Assembly: GCA_902800305.1 (NCBI GenBank)
Contig: CADCDP010000014.1
Location: 1 to 64,000 of the forward strand
Length of the DNA stretch: 64,000 bases
Source of the DNA: an uncultured Bacteroidales bacterium
GTDB lineage: Bacteria > Bacteroidota > Bacteroidia > Bacteroidales > Bacteroidaceae
Direction of reading: 5' to 3'
In this document: piece after piece, positions 41,992 to 50,676 of the stretch
How positions within the stretch are numbered: position 1 is the first letter of the stretch
How the letters are laid out: every line of letters starts with the position of its first letter
Notes under the pieces: generated by a model
The model's database searches: none
What the model saw: the letters and a program-made list of their open reading frames with translations, nothing else
Told to the model about the DNA's origin: nothing
Made by a program: the position numbers and the translations under genes

Positions 41992-42926
41992 AATATAAAT
42001 TCTTAGTATCAGTCATCATTCCAAACTACTGTCATGCACGGTATCTGAATCAGCGCATAGATAGTGTGCTGGCACAGACATATCAAAACTTTGAACTCAT
42101 TATCCTTGATGATTGTTCGCCTGATGATGGGGCATCGCGTAAGGTCATTGAGCAATATAGAGAAAATCCCCATGTGAGCCATATTGTCTATAATGAGGAG
42201 AACTCTGGTTCTACCTTCAAACAGTGGGATAAGGGTATCAAATTGGCCAAAGGCGAGTTGATATGGATTGCCGAGAGTGATGACTTCTGTGAGCCAAACC
42301 TCTTGGAAGTGCTAGTGAATGAATTTGAGCGCGACGAGCGATTGACGCTGGCCTATACTCTGCTGCGGAAGGCGGATGCCGAGGGCAGACCGATACCTTA
42401 TCTGCGAAGGACCCCGAGGGGTGTTACTCATCTTGACGGGCATAACTATGTTCGACGATATATGACCACTTGCAACCACTGTGCCAATGCCAGTGCCGCA
42501 GTGTTCAAAAAATCCGTCTATCATGACATCGACAAGGGATTCACCACTTACAACGCTGGTGGCGATATGCTTTTTTGGATAGAAATAGCTGAAAAGGGGC
42601 ATGTGGCCATTGTGAACCAACGCTTGAACTATTTCCGCCAACATCAAGTGAAAGTGACCACGAACAGTTCACGACAAGGGGTGAATAGTAGAGAGTTTAA
42701 GAAGACCTATGACTATGTATGCAGTCACTTTGGCTTCAGTCAAAGGCGCAAGGAACTGATGCGCAGTCACGTGCATTACAACATCATGAAGGCTGACTAT
42801 GCTTCTGAAGAAGTCCGGCGCGAGCTGCTTGCTTTTTGGGAGTTGCCTGATTGCATCAGTAAGGGTGAGTGGCTGAGGCATAAAATGATGGAAGTGTTGC
42901 ATAATAGATTAAGTATTTTCGTTTAA
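41988..42926 (+). CDS. Family 2 glycosyltransferase
   Basis: 312-residue GT-A glycosyltransferase. The N-terminus SVIIPNYCHARYLNQRIDSV (about 9-28) and ELIILDDCSPDDGA (about 36-49) form the nucleotide-sugar site, and WIAESDDFCEPNLL (about 89-102) holds the metal-binding Asp pair. It has no membrane segment. Base composition changes here: this gene is clearly richer in G+C than the four before it, which suggests a junction in a mosaic locus. Confidence 0.92.
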   Translation: MKYKFLVSVIIPNYCHARYLNQRIDSVLAQTYQNFELIILDDCSPDDGASRKVIEQYRENPHVSHIVYNEENSGSTFKQWDKGIKLAKGELIWIAESDDFCEPNLLEVLVNEFERDERLTLAYTLLRKADAEGRPIPYLRRTPRGVTHLDGHNYVRRYMTTCNHCANASAAVFKKSVYHDIDKGFTTYNAGGDMLFWIEIAEKGHVAIVNQRLNYFRQHQVKVTTNSSRQGVNSREFKKTYDYVCSHFGFSQRRKELMRSHVHYNIMKADYASEEVRRELLAFWELPDCISKGEWLRHKMMEVLHNRLSIFV

Positions 42927-42943
42927 TGTTATATGTAATGTAA

Positions 42944-43840
42944 ATGATGAGTAAGTTTACTAAATTCATCTACCAGCCACGACGGATTATTAATTACGTG
43001 ATACATCATACAGCCCCGTTGTGGCCAGACAAGATTTATCTGTCGCTAAAATATTATTCAAAGTTTGGGAAGTCTCTTAACTTTAATCATCCACAAGGCT
43101 TCAATGCCAAGCTGAATTGGCTCAAACTAAATGATTTTCGTCCAGAATTGGTGAAGATGGTTGATAAGGTAGAAGTAAAGGACTACGTTGCAGGTATCAT
43201 TGGTGAGGAATACATCATTCCCACTTTGGCTATATATAACTCTGCAGAAGAGATTGACTTCGATGCACTACCTAATCAGTTTGTGCTAAAGTGTACCCAC
43301 GACAGCGGGGGTATTGTCATCTGTAATGATAAATCTAAATTAAATAAGGAAGAGGTACGGGAAAAGATGCGTAAAGGGCTTCTCCGCAAATATTTTGTAT
43401 ATAGCAGAGAATACCCTTATAAAGCAGTGACTCCTCGAATCATTGCAGAAAGGTATATGGCTGATGAAAGTGGTTGGCAGCTGAAAGACTATAAGATATT
43501 CTGCTTTCATGGAGAGCCTCAATTTATTGAAGTTGACTACGACCGCTATGTTGGTCACAAACTGAATGTGTATGATCTTAACTGGAACTTTGTGGATTTT
43601 TACATGACTTCACCTAATGATAAAGATGTACATATAGAGCGCCCTGCCAAGTTGGAAGAAATGCTCGACATTGCTCGCAAACTATCAAAGGGATTGAAGT
43701 TCGTTAGAGTTGATCTTTATTCTATTAGTGAAAAGATTTATTTCGGTGAGTTGACTCACTATCCTGGATCTGGATTCATTGACTTCCATCCAGCAGAGTA
43801 TGACTTGAAATTGGGCGAGATGTTAAACATTAATAAGTAA
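42944..43840 (+). CDS. TupA-like ATP-grasp protein, copy 1
   Basis: 298-residue protein of the TupA-like ATP-grasp family, named after the teichuronopeptide gene of alkaliphilic Bacillus. Landmarks: FNHPQGFNAKLNWLKLND, KVEVKDYVAGIIGEEYIIPT (about 72-91), QFVLKCTHDSGGIVICNDKS and YKIFCFHGEPQFIEVDYDR. ATP-grasp enzymes couple a carboxylate to an amine, so a role in amide decoration of the polysaccharide is possible, but some relatives are treated as glycosyltransferase-like. Two more copies lie at 46857 and 50664. An aminotransferase gene follows after four bases. Confidence 0.85.
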   Translation: MMSKFTKFIYQPRRIINYVIHHTAPLWPDKIYLSLKYYSKFGKSLNFNHPQGFNAKLNWLKLNDFRPELVKMVDKVEVKDYVAGIIGEEYIIPTLAIYNSAEEIDFDALPNQFVLKCTHDSGGIVICNDKSKLNKEEVREKMRKGLLRKYFVYSREYPYKAVTPRIIAERYMADESGWQLKDYKIFCFHGEPQFIEVDYDRYVGHKLNVYDLNWNFVDFYMTSPNDKDVHIERPAKLEEMLDIARKLSKGLKFVRVDLYSISEKIYFGELTHYPGSGFIDFHPAEYDLKLGEMLNINK

Positions 43841-43844
43841 AAAT

Positions 43845-45020
43845 ATGAAGCGTATATCAAAAGTTGCAGAGAGTATTGAACCATCGTTGACTAGAAAACT
43901 TTTCAATATGGCAAAACAGTACGACGATGTTGTGGATTTTACATTGGGCGATCCAGATGTGCCTACTCCAAATGAAATAAAGGATGCTGGTTGCAAGGCT
44001 ATCATGGAGGGTAAAACAAGATATTCTCAGAATGCAGGCCTTTTAGCGTTGAGGCAAGTGATTTCACGATACAACGAGTATCATGAAGGGCTAACATATA
44101 ATCCTGAAAAAGAAATAATCGTTACTGTGGGTGCCATGGAGGGGCTTTATCTGGCCTTGCTGGCTACCATAGATGAGGGCGATGAGGTAATAATTTCAGC
44201 TCCATATTATATTAATTATAAACAGATGGTAGCTATGTGTAAGGGAGTTCCTGTCATTGTTGACGATATGGAGAATGCAGGAAATCTTGTTTGTTCATAC
44301 GAGGCGGTAGCTAAGGCTGTTTCAAATCGTACTAAAGCTATTATTCTTAATACTCCATGTAATCCGACCGGAAGGATATATCCTGATGATTTTATTCAGA
44401 AGATTGCCATATTAGCGAAAGAAAAAGACCTTTTAGTCATCACAGACGAGGTGTATAAATGCCTAACCTATAATGGAGGCAAACGTCCTATGAGCATAGC
44501 ATCTCTGCCAGGGATGAAGGAGCGGACAATATTCGTAAACAGTCTTTCGAAAGAATTCTGTATGACAGGTTGGCGTATTGGTTATGTGATGGCTGATGAG
44601 GAAATTGTATCTGCTATGACAAAACTACAGGAGAACATTGCTGCCTGTGCTCCTCTTCCGTCACAATATGCCGCTATCGAAGCTTTGAGAACAGACAGAG
44701 ACTATTCTGCCGATATGGCTCGCATCTTCAGCCGTCGTAGGGATATTCTGATTGAGGGCTTTGAGAAATCCAAAATGCTCAAATGTAAAAGCCCAGAGGC
44801 TACATTCTACGCCATGATTGACATTTCAAAAACAGGGATGAAGTCAGAGGAGTTCGCTTATGCCTTGCTAAAAGCTGAGCATGTGGCTGTGGTTCCTGGC
44901 ATTACTTATGGCAGGATGTGTGATAATTATATCCGCATGGCGTTTACGTTAGACGAAGAAAAGATTCGGGATGGAGTCAGCAAGATAGTTCATTTCGCTG
45001 ATACGTTTGCTACAAAATGA
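43845..45020 (+). CDS. PLP-dependent aminotransferase (class I/II, AspC-like)
   Basis: 391-residue fold-type I aminotransferase. Landmarks: VVDFTLGDPDVPTPNEIKDA (about 29-48), the cofactor-binding AILNTPCNPTGRIYPDD region (about 165-181), VITDEVYKCLTYNGG and VNSLSKEFCMTGWRIGYVMA (about 226-245) with the Schiff-base Lys. It looks catalytically intact. Its place directly behind an ATP-grasp gene suggests it makes or converts an amino acid or keto acid used to decorate the polysaccharide (inference). The stop overlaps the start of a short remnant frame. Confidence 0.9.
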   Translation: MKRISKVAESIEPSLTRKLFNMAKQYDDVVDFTLGDPDVPTPNEIKDAGCKAIMEGKTRYSQNAGLLALRQVISRYNEYHEGLTYNPEKEIIVTVGAMEGLYLALLATIDEGDEVIISAPYYINYKQMVAMCKGVPVIVDDMENAGNLVCSYEAVAKAVSNRTKAIILNTPCNPTGRIYPDDFIQKIAILAKEKDLLVITDEVYKCLTYNGGKRPMSIASLPGMKERTIFVNSLSKEFCMTGWRIGYVMADEEIVSAMTKLQENIAACAPLPSQYAAIEALRTDRDYSADMARIFSRRRDILIEGFEKSKMLKCKSPEATFYAMIDISKTGMKSEEFAYALLKAEHVAVVPGITYGRMCDNYIRMAFTLDEEKIRDGVSKIVHFADTFATK

Positions 45021-45130
45021 CTCAAAAGAAAATACTGATATTCTTGCAGGAAGTTTATAATGGTGGTATGCCCTATGAGAGTAAAGTTGCCAGAGAAAAA
45101 AAATTAAACAATCATGCTGAATATCTTTAA
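45017..45130 (+). pseudogene. Short remnant resembling a GT4 glycosyltransferase N-terminus
   Basis: A 37-codon frame starting in the stop codon of the aminotransferase reads QKKILIFLQEVYNGGMPYES, similar to the first strand and Gly-rich turn of GT4 enzymes, then ends. The start of the DUF1919 gene (45114) lies within it. It may mark a deletion junction; a genuine small peptide is less likely. Confidence 0.35.
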
Positions 45131-45791
45131 AAGTATCTACAAGTCACTTTGTGACAAATATTTCTATATAAAGAGGTATAGTTATATACCAACACTTAAG
45201 AAGCTGATAGGCAAAGATACATCTATCATCTCCAGTAACTGTTTTGCAGGTCGAGTGATGCAGGACTTAAAAATGCAGTATAACTCGCCTACATTGGGGC
45301 TATATATCATGTATCCTGACTATTTGGAATTTCTGAGTCACCTGAAACATTATCTGAAGGAAGCGAAGATAGAGTTTCAGGAGCATTCGAAATATACTCT
45401 TGGTGACTATCGGAGGAATAAGGCGAAACACTGGTATCCGATAGGATTGCTGGACGATAAGGTTGAGATACATTTCTTGCATTACCATACTGAGCAGGAA
45501 GCTGCTGAGAAATGGTATCGTAGGGCTGCACGAGTGAACTTCAACAAGTTGCTGATTATCGGTATGGAGCAGAACAGATGTGACATTGATGACATCTATG
45601 CTTTTGATAAGCTACCCTTCAAGAACAAGATAATGTTCAGTTCAAAAAAAATTTCTCCCCCCAGCAATGTTTATATTCGCCAATATGCCATGATAGAAAA
45701 GGTTGGCGATCCGTATAGGGAGGGGAATGTGTTCTATAAATACTTGGTAAAACAGTTGAAAGAACACCCAATTGAAACAAGTGATGGATAG
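45114..45791 (+). CDS. DUF1919 family exopolysaccharide protein
   Basis: 225-residue protein of the DUF1919 group, common in exopolysaccharide loci. Landmarks: SIISSNCFAGRVMQDLKMQYNSP (about 38-60), LGLYIMYPDYLEFLSHLKHY (about 62-81), YPIGLLDDKVEIHFLHYHTE and ARVNFNKLLIIGMEQNRC. No membrane segment. The fold suggests a transferase, but no reaction is established to my knowledge. The 3' end overlaps the next gene by eight bases. Confidence 0.82.
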   Translation: MLNIFKSIYKSLCDKYFYIKRYSYIPTLKKLIGKDTSIISSNCFAGRVMQDLKMQYNSPTLGLYIMYPDYLEFLSHLKHYLKEAKIEFQEHSKYTLGDYRRNKAKHWYPIGLLDDKVEIHFLHYHTEQEAAEKWYRRAARVNFNKLLIIGMEQNRCDIDDIYAFDKLPFKNKIMFSSKKISPPSNVYIRQYAMIEKVGDPYREGNVFYKYLVKQLKEHPIETSDG

Positions 45792-46848
45792 AAAAAAGAT
45801 AATATTCTTTCTGATGTCGGCTGTTGGCGGAGCAGAACGCATGACAGTGACCTTTGCCAAGCAGATGAATCGAGAGAGATACGATGTGAAATTTTGTATT
45901 CTAGAAATAGCTGATAATAAAGGTATAAAGCAATTTATTGATGATTGTTATCCAAAGATTCATATACCATTTACATCATATGGACTCAATCTGAGATTGC
46001 TGAAAGCATTCTACAAGGTGCTGAAGGAAGAAAGACCAGACTTTGTATTCTCATCGCTCATTAGCATCAACTTCAGATTATTGCTTTTTGCGAGGATATT
46101 TAAGCGAACAAAGTTTATCGTTAGAAACAATATTTATCTTGCCTCTTCTTCCATTTATCAGAAGACTTTAATTAGAATGACCTATCCGCAAGCTGTGCGC
46201 GTGATTGCCCAGACAGATGAGATGAAGGGGGAGTTGGACAGACTCTTGAAGTGCAATAAGGAGAAAGTGGTGGTGATACAGAATCCTGTAGATGAAGAGA
46301 CTATACAGAAGAAGCTTTCCAACTATCAGCCGTTTATGAATACAGGATCTGTGAACTACGTGGCTGTAGGCCGGTTTGCACCTTCTAAGGCTTTCGACGT
46401 GCTGGTTAGAGCCTTCTTTAAAGTTTCCAAGAAAGAACCCAATTCGGAACTATATATTGTGGGTAGATATGAAGAACAGAGCAGCTATTTTCAAGAGGTA
46501 TGGACGTGGGTGAAGAAACACGGAATGGAAGATAAAACACATCTGGTGGGATTCAACGACAACCCCTATCAATATATGAAGAATGCCGACTGCTTTGTAT
46601 TGTCATCGCGCAATGAGGGTCTTCCCAATGTGCTGATAGAGGCATTGTATATTGGTACTCCGGCAGCAGCATGTAACTGCATACCCGTGATAGAGCGAAT
46701 TATAGAGAATGGAAAGACAGGCTATCTGGCCAAGTCGGAAGATGCTGTGGGATTGGCTGATGCCATGATGAAAGCCAGTAAACTGGGGAGAATAAAAAGC
46801 AGTTATAAGGCTTCTTCGATAGAGAGTCTTTTACAATATTTCAATTAG
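45784..46848 (+). CDS. Family 4 glycosyltransferase
   Basis: 354-residue GT-B enzyme. The N-terminus IIFFLMSAVGGAERMTVTFA carries the acceptor-domain Gly loop, and the C-terminal domain has YVAVGRFAPSKAFDVLVRAF (about 193-212) and SSRNEGLPNVLIEALYIGTP (about 278-297) with the E-x7-E pattern. It retains the GT4 catalytic features. The start at 45784 is chosen because the family begins directly at the first strand. The next gene begins eight bases after its stop. Confidence 0.93.
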   Translation: MDRKKIIFFLMSAVGGAERMTVTFAKQMNRERYDVKFCILEIADNKGIKQFIDDCYPKIHIPFTSYGLNLRLLKAFYKVLKEERPDFVFSSLISINFRLLLFARIFKRTKFIVRNNIYLASSSIYQKTLIRMTYPQAVRVIAQTDEMKGELDRLLKCNKEKVVVIQNPVDEETIQKKLSNYQPFMNTGSVNYVAVGRFAPSKAFDVLVRAFFKVSKKEPNSELYIVGRYEEQSSYFQEVWTWVKKHGMEDKTHLVGFNDNPYQYMKNADCFVLSSRNEGLPNVLIEALYIGTPAAACNCIPVIERIIENGKTGYLAKSEDAVGLADAMMKASKLGRIKSSYKASSIESLLQYFN

Positions 46849-46856
46849 ATGATACG

Positions 46857-47774
46857 ATGAGCAGACTTTTTGAAAAGATAAAAAAGGGGTTGAAGGATCC
46901 CTCGATGGTGATGGGTAAACTGTACCACACCATGCTAACAACTTTAGTAAGGGATGACGAAACTTATGTGAAATGGGACTTTTGGTGGGGATTAGGACGT
47001 TTTCCCGACTTGGAGCATCCCAAAACATACAATGAGAAGTTGAGCTGGTTGAAACTTCATGCCCGCAGGCCGGAATATACTATGATGGTGGATAAGTATG
47101 ATGCCAAAGAGTATGTGAAAGGTATCATAGGTGAGGAGTATATCATTCCTTCGTATGGTGTATGGGATCGGTTTGATGATATTGATTTTGACACTCTACC
47201 TGACCAATTTGTATTGAAGACAACGCATGACTCTGGATGGGTGATTATATGCAAGGATAAGTCAAAGTTTGACAAGAGAGTTGCACAGAAAAAAGTAGCG
47301 GAGAGCATGAAACGAAATCTGTATAGTACGCATCGAGAATATCCTTATAAGAATCTGAAACCCCGTATTATCATAGAGAAGTTGATGGTGGAAGCTGATA
47401 GCAACAGTCTAAAGGATTACAAGTTCTTCTGTTTTGATGGTGAGGTGAAGATGCTGTTTATAGCCACAGATAGACCCGTGGATACTCGTTTCGACTTCTT
47501 TGACCGTGATTTTAATCATCTGCCTTTTCGACAGGGGCATCCATTAGCATCTAAGCCCATCGAGAAGCCAGAAGGCTTTGAAGAGATGATAGCAATCGCA
47601 GAGAAGTTATCGAAGGGCATCCCTCATGTAAGAGTGGATCTTTATAACATTAATGGTAAAATATACTTTGGCGAACTTACTTTCTTCCATTTTGGAGGGA
47701 CAGTTCCCTTCAAACCAGAAGAATGGGATTACAAGATAGGTGAATGGCTGAAATTACCAGAGATAGGGTGTTAA
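46857..47774 (+). CDS. TupA-like ATP-grasp protein, copy 2
   Basis: 305-residue paralogue of the product of 42944. It shares the family landmarks: EHPKTYNEKLSWLKLHARRP (about 58-77), KYDAKEYVKGIIGEEYIIPS, QFVLKTTHDSGWVIICKDKS, KDYKFFCFDGEVKMLFIATD and a C-terminal RVDLYNINGKIYFGELTFFH (about 260-279). The last segment holds the metal-binding acidic residues expected in an active ATP-grasp enzyme. It is embedded between two GT4 genes and overlaps the following one (TAATG). Confidence 0.85.
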   Translation: MSRLFEKIKKGLKDPSMVMGKLYHTMLTTLVRDDETYVKWDFWWGLGRFPDLEHPKTYNEKLSWLKLHARRPEYTMMVDKYDAKEYVKGIIGEEYIIPSYGVWDRFDDIDFDTLPDQFVLKTTHDSGWVIICKDKSKFDKRVAQKKVAESMKRNLYSTHREYPYKNLKPRIIIEKLMVEADSNSLKDYKFFCFDGEVKMLFIATDRPVDTRFDFFDRDFNHLPFRQGHPLASKPIEKPEGFEEMIAIAEKLSKGIPHVRVDLYNINGKIYFGELTFFHFGGTVPFKPEEWDYKIGEWLKLPEIGC

Positions 47775-48844
47775 TGAAGGTATTTCTGATAATCCGCTAT
47801 TTGGACTATAGTGGAGCTCCAAAGATGTTTCTTTGGGTAGCAAGGTCATTGACAGAAAGAGGGTATGATGTGACAATTTGTACCTTAAACACATCATCTG
47901 ACATTAAGGTGCCGCCTAACCTAAAGTGGATTGATCTTACACAGGATAATCTAGGTTTTTGGGGAAAGATAAGAAAACTCAGAAAAATAATTAGACAAGG
48001 AGAGTATGATGTTTCGATTTCATTTTTGCTTGATGGAAACGTGTATAACACCTTGATATGCTATGGGCTGAAAACGAAATCGGTCATTTGTGAAAGAAAT
48101 GACCCGTTTAAGCCGCACTATTATAAATTGAAGTTCTGGAAGCCTTGGTTCCGACTGGCTGATGGTGCAGTGTTCCAGTTACCTAAGGTAGCTGACTTCT
48201 ATTCAAATATCAGAGGTCCAATAGCTGTGATTCCAAATCCTATAATGCCTCCGTCAGTGATTGTTGAAACTCCTTTTGTTGAGCGAGAGAATGTGATCAT
48301 TACAATGGGAAGAATGGATCTTGTTCAAAAACGTCAAGACGTGCTTATAAAAGCGTTTTCAGAGTTTGTTAAGGATTATCCATCATACAAATTGATGATA
48401 TATGGTGGTTCTGATATAGAAGGCTCAGAAAAGAAAATCAAACGACTAATTGAAGAACTAAAAGTAAATGATTCTGTGACTTTGGCAGGCGTGACACGCA
48501 ATGCTGCTGAGACGATGAAGAAGGCCAAGATATTTGTGCTTACATCAGATTTTGAGGGTATACCTAACTCTCTGATTGAAGCAATGTCTATCGGTATGCC
48601 TTGCTTATCAACCGATTGTAGGCCTGGTGGAGCCAAGCTTCTGATAGATAATGGTAAGAATGGGCTGTTAGTCCCAACAGGGGATATTGGACAGTTGACC
48701 GAGAATATGAGATGGATGGTAGAGCATCCATTGGAATGTGATAAGATGGGAAAGGAAGCGAGGAAAGTGGTGGAGTATTTTAGTGAAAAAATAACTACAG
48801 CTAAGTGGGAAAACTACCTTTGGAAACTAAAAGTTTCAAATTGA
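47774..48844 (+). CDS. Family 4 glycosyltransferase
   Basis: 356-residue GT-B enzyme distinct from the product of 45784. The N-terminus KVFLIIRYLDYSGAPKMFLW holds the acceptor loop, ICERNDPFKPHYYK is typical of the SunS/WaaG-like subset, and the donor domain shows IITMGRMDLVQKRQDVLIKA and TSDFEGIPNSLIEAMSIGMP (about 257-276). The start (47774) shares a base with the preceding stop, so translation is coupled. A 66-base gap follows. Confidence 0.93.
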   Translation: MKVFLIIRYLDYSGAPKMFLWVARSLTERGYDVTICTLNTSSDIKVPPNLKWIDLTQDNLGFWGKIRKLRKIIRQGEYDVSISFLLDGNVYNTLICYGLKTKSVICERNDPFKPHYYKLKFWKPWFRLADGAVFQLPKVADFYSNIRGPIAVIPNPIMPPSVIVETPFVERENVIITMGRMDLVQKRQDVLIKAFSEFVKDYPSYKLMIYGGSDIEGSEKKIKRLIEELKVNDSVTLAGVTRNAAETMKKAKIFVLTSDFEGIPNSLIEAMSIGMPCLSTDCRPGGAKLLIDNGKNGLLVPTGDIGQLTENMRWMVEHPLECDKMGKEARKVVEYFSEKITTAKWENYLWKLKVSN

Positions 48845-48910
48845 ATATTCATAGGTCTCTGTAAGTACATACGATTAGAGCTTGATTAAATAATTGAAAA
48901 TTAAATTAAT

Positions 48911-50014
48911 ATGAAATTTCCTAATAAGTATTTACGGAATCTCAAGCCTTATAAGCTTGCTTCGCACAAGATTTGGTCGGTAGAGCCAGAAGAGAGAAAT
49001 AACATTTTAAAACTGGACTGGAATGAATCTACCATACCACCATCACCAAAGGTGACAGAGTATTTGGATAAGATTTTGAGAGAACCTTTATTCTTTAACC
49101 TTTATCCAACGACTTACAATGAGAAGTTACTTGAATTGCTTTCAAATTATACAGGTCTTCCCCAAGAGAATCTTCAATATTTCGCTAGCTCTGATGCTCT
49201 TCATGAGTATATATGCAAGGTGTTTATAAGCGTTGGTGATCCAGTGATGATACTTGGCCCTTCATACGATAATTTCCGTTTGACATGTCAGGCTAATGGT
49301 GCTGAAGTATATTTCTCCAATTATAATGATGACTTCTCTTTTGATGCACAGAAATTTGAAAAAGATATTATTGACAAGGAACCTGCTGTTGTCTATATTT
49401 GCAACCCTAACAATCCGACAGGAAATCTCCATCCTGTGTCATATATTAGACATTTATTGGACGAGTTCCCTGATACATTATTTTTGTTAGATGAAGCATA
49501 TATTGAGTTTTCAGATAAGTCTGCCAAGGAATTAGTGCTTGAATATGATAATCTGTTGATATCAAGAACATTCTCTAAGGCTTTTGGTATAGCAAACTTC
49601 CGAGTAGGCTATCTGATTGCGTCAAAGGACAATGTTCAATTCATTAATAAAGTTCGCAATCCGAAGAATGTATCAACATTTGCCCAGACTGCTGCTATGG
49701 CAGTGCTCTCAGACGTTCAATACATGAAGAACTATGTGGCAGAGGTCAATAAAGCAAAAGCTTTCTTTGTGGATGCCTTGAAGAAATACGAGGAAATCTA
49801 TGTTCCGGCAGAAAGTGCGGGTAACTTCGTACTCATAAAATTTAAGGATTATGAGTCTAAAATGGCGCTTCTTGAATTCCTCGCTAAAAAGAATATATTT
49901 GTTAGAAATAGGACTGAGGCTCCTTCGGTATACAATTGTTTCCGTATTACAATTGGAACTATTGATCAGATGAAGGTTGTACTTAAAGCTTTTGATGATT
50001 TTTATGGCAAATGA
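48911..50014 (+). CDS. Histidinol-phosphate aminotransferase-like PLP enzyme
   Basis: 367-residue fold-type I PLP enzyme of the HisC/CobD group. Landmarks: ILKLDWNESTIPPSPKVTE (about 33-51), VYICNPNNPTGNLHPVSYI (about 158-176), LFLLDEAYIEFSDKS (about 185-199), and SRTFSKAFGIANFRVGYLIA (about 215-234) with the Schiff-base Lys. Within a polysaccharide locus it is unlikely to serve histidine synthesis; with the adjacent HAD phosphatase it could make an amino alcohol or amino acid donor (inference). The next gene overlaps its stop. Confidence 0.88.
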   Translation: MKFPNKYLRNLKPYKLASHKIWSVEPEERNNILKLDWNESTIPPSPKVTEYLDKILREPLFFNLYPTTYNEKLLELLSNYTGLPQENLQYFASSDALHEYICKVFISVGDPVMILGPSYDNFRLTCQANGAEVYFSNYNDDFSFDAQKFEKDIIDKEPAVVYICNPNNPTGNLHPVSYIRHLLDEFPDTLFLLDEAYIEFSDKSAKELVLEYDNLLISRTFSKAFGIANFRVGYLIASKDNVQFINKVRNPKNVSTFAQTAAMAVLSDVQYMKNYVAEVNKAKAFFVDALKKYEEIYVPAESAGNFVLIKFKDYESKMALLEFLAKKNIFVRNRTEAPSVYNCFRITIGTIDQMKVVLKAFDDFYGK

Positions 50015-50676
50015 ATAAAATAGCACTTTTTGATTTCTGCGAAACGTTGGCAAACTACCAGACTGCTGATGCATACGTTAGATTCGTGATGCAGAAGAGG
50101 AAGGTGGGGAAAGGACTGAACTACTGGGGGCAGCTGCTAATGGAAAGGAGTAAACTTTCTGCAATTTTGTTCCGTTTAGGCATCAATGCAAATAAGTATA
50201 TGCTTTTAGCAAACTTGAAGGGACTCCCAGAAAATATGCTGAAAGAAGAAGCAAAAAATTATTACGAGGATGTAGTAAAACCCAATCTGGTTGCTGAAAC
50301 CATTTGTGAACTTCGCCAGAAACAAAAGGAAGGCTATAAGTGCATTATCGTTAGTGGTGGATATGATGTCTATCTGCACCATTTTGCAGAAGAGTATGGT
50401 ATTGATAAGGTGCTCTGCACAAGACTGAGATTCGAGGATGGGGTGTTTACCGGTGGCCTTTGGGGGAAAGACTGTATGGGACATGAAAAGGTGAGAATGT
50501 TGAGTAGGGAATTCGGCTCCGACAACCTGAAAGACATAGACTCCATTAGCTATTCTGACTCACAGAGCGATATGCCCTTTCTGAATTATACAAGAAAGGC
50601 TGTAGTAGTAGCAAGAAAAAAAGCTCCTCAGTGGGCTATTCAAAACAAATTTGAAACATTGTTATGGCAAAAATAA
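50011..50676 (+). CDS. HAD-IB (SerB-like) phosphatase
   Basis: 221-residue haloacid-dehalogenase phosphatase. Motif I is ALFDFCETLAN (about 5-15); the second Asp of the usual DxDxT is Cys-Glu shifted (DFCET), a notable deviation. Motif II is CIIVSGGYDVYLHHF (about 111-125), the Lys lies in GHEKVRML, and motif III is SISYSDSQSDMPFL (about 179-192). A cap of helices lies between motifs I and II. It probably dephosphorylates the product of the upstream PLP enzyme or a polysaccharide precursor. The start overlaps the aminotransferase stop. Confidence 0.86.
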   Translation: MNKIALFDFCETLANYQTADAYVRFVMQKRKVGKGLNYWGQLLMERSKLSAILFRLGINANKYMLLANLKGLPENMLKEEAKNYYEDVVKPNLVAETICELRQKQKEGYKCIIVSGGYDVYLHHFAEEYGIDKVLCTRLRFEDGVFTGGLWGKDCMGHEKVRMLSREFGSDNLKDIDSISYSDSQSDMPFLNYTRKAVVVARKKAPQWAIQNKFETLLWQK

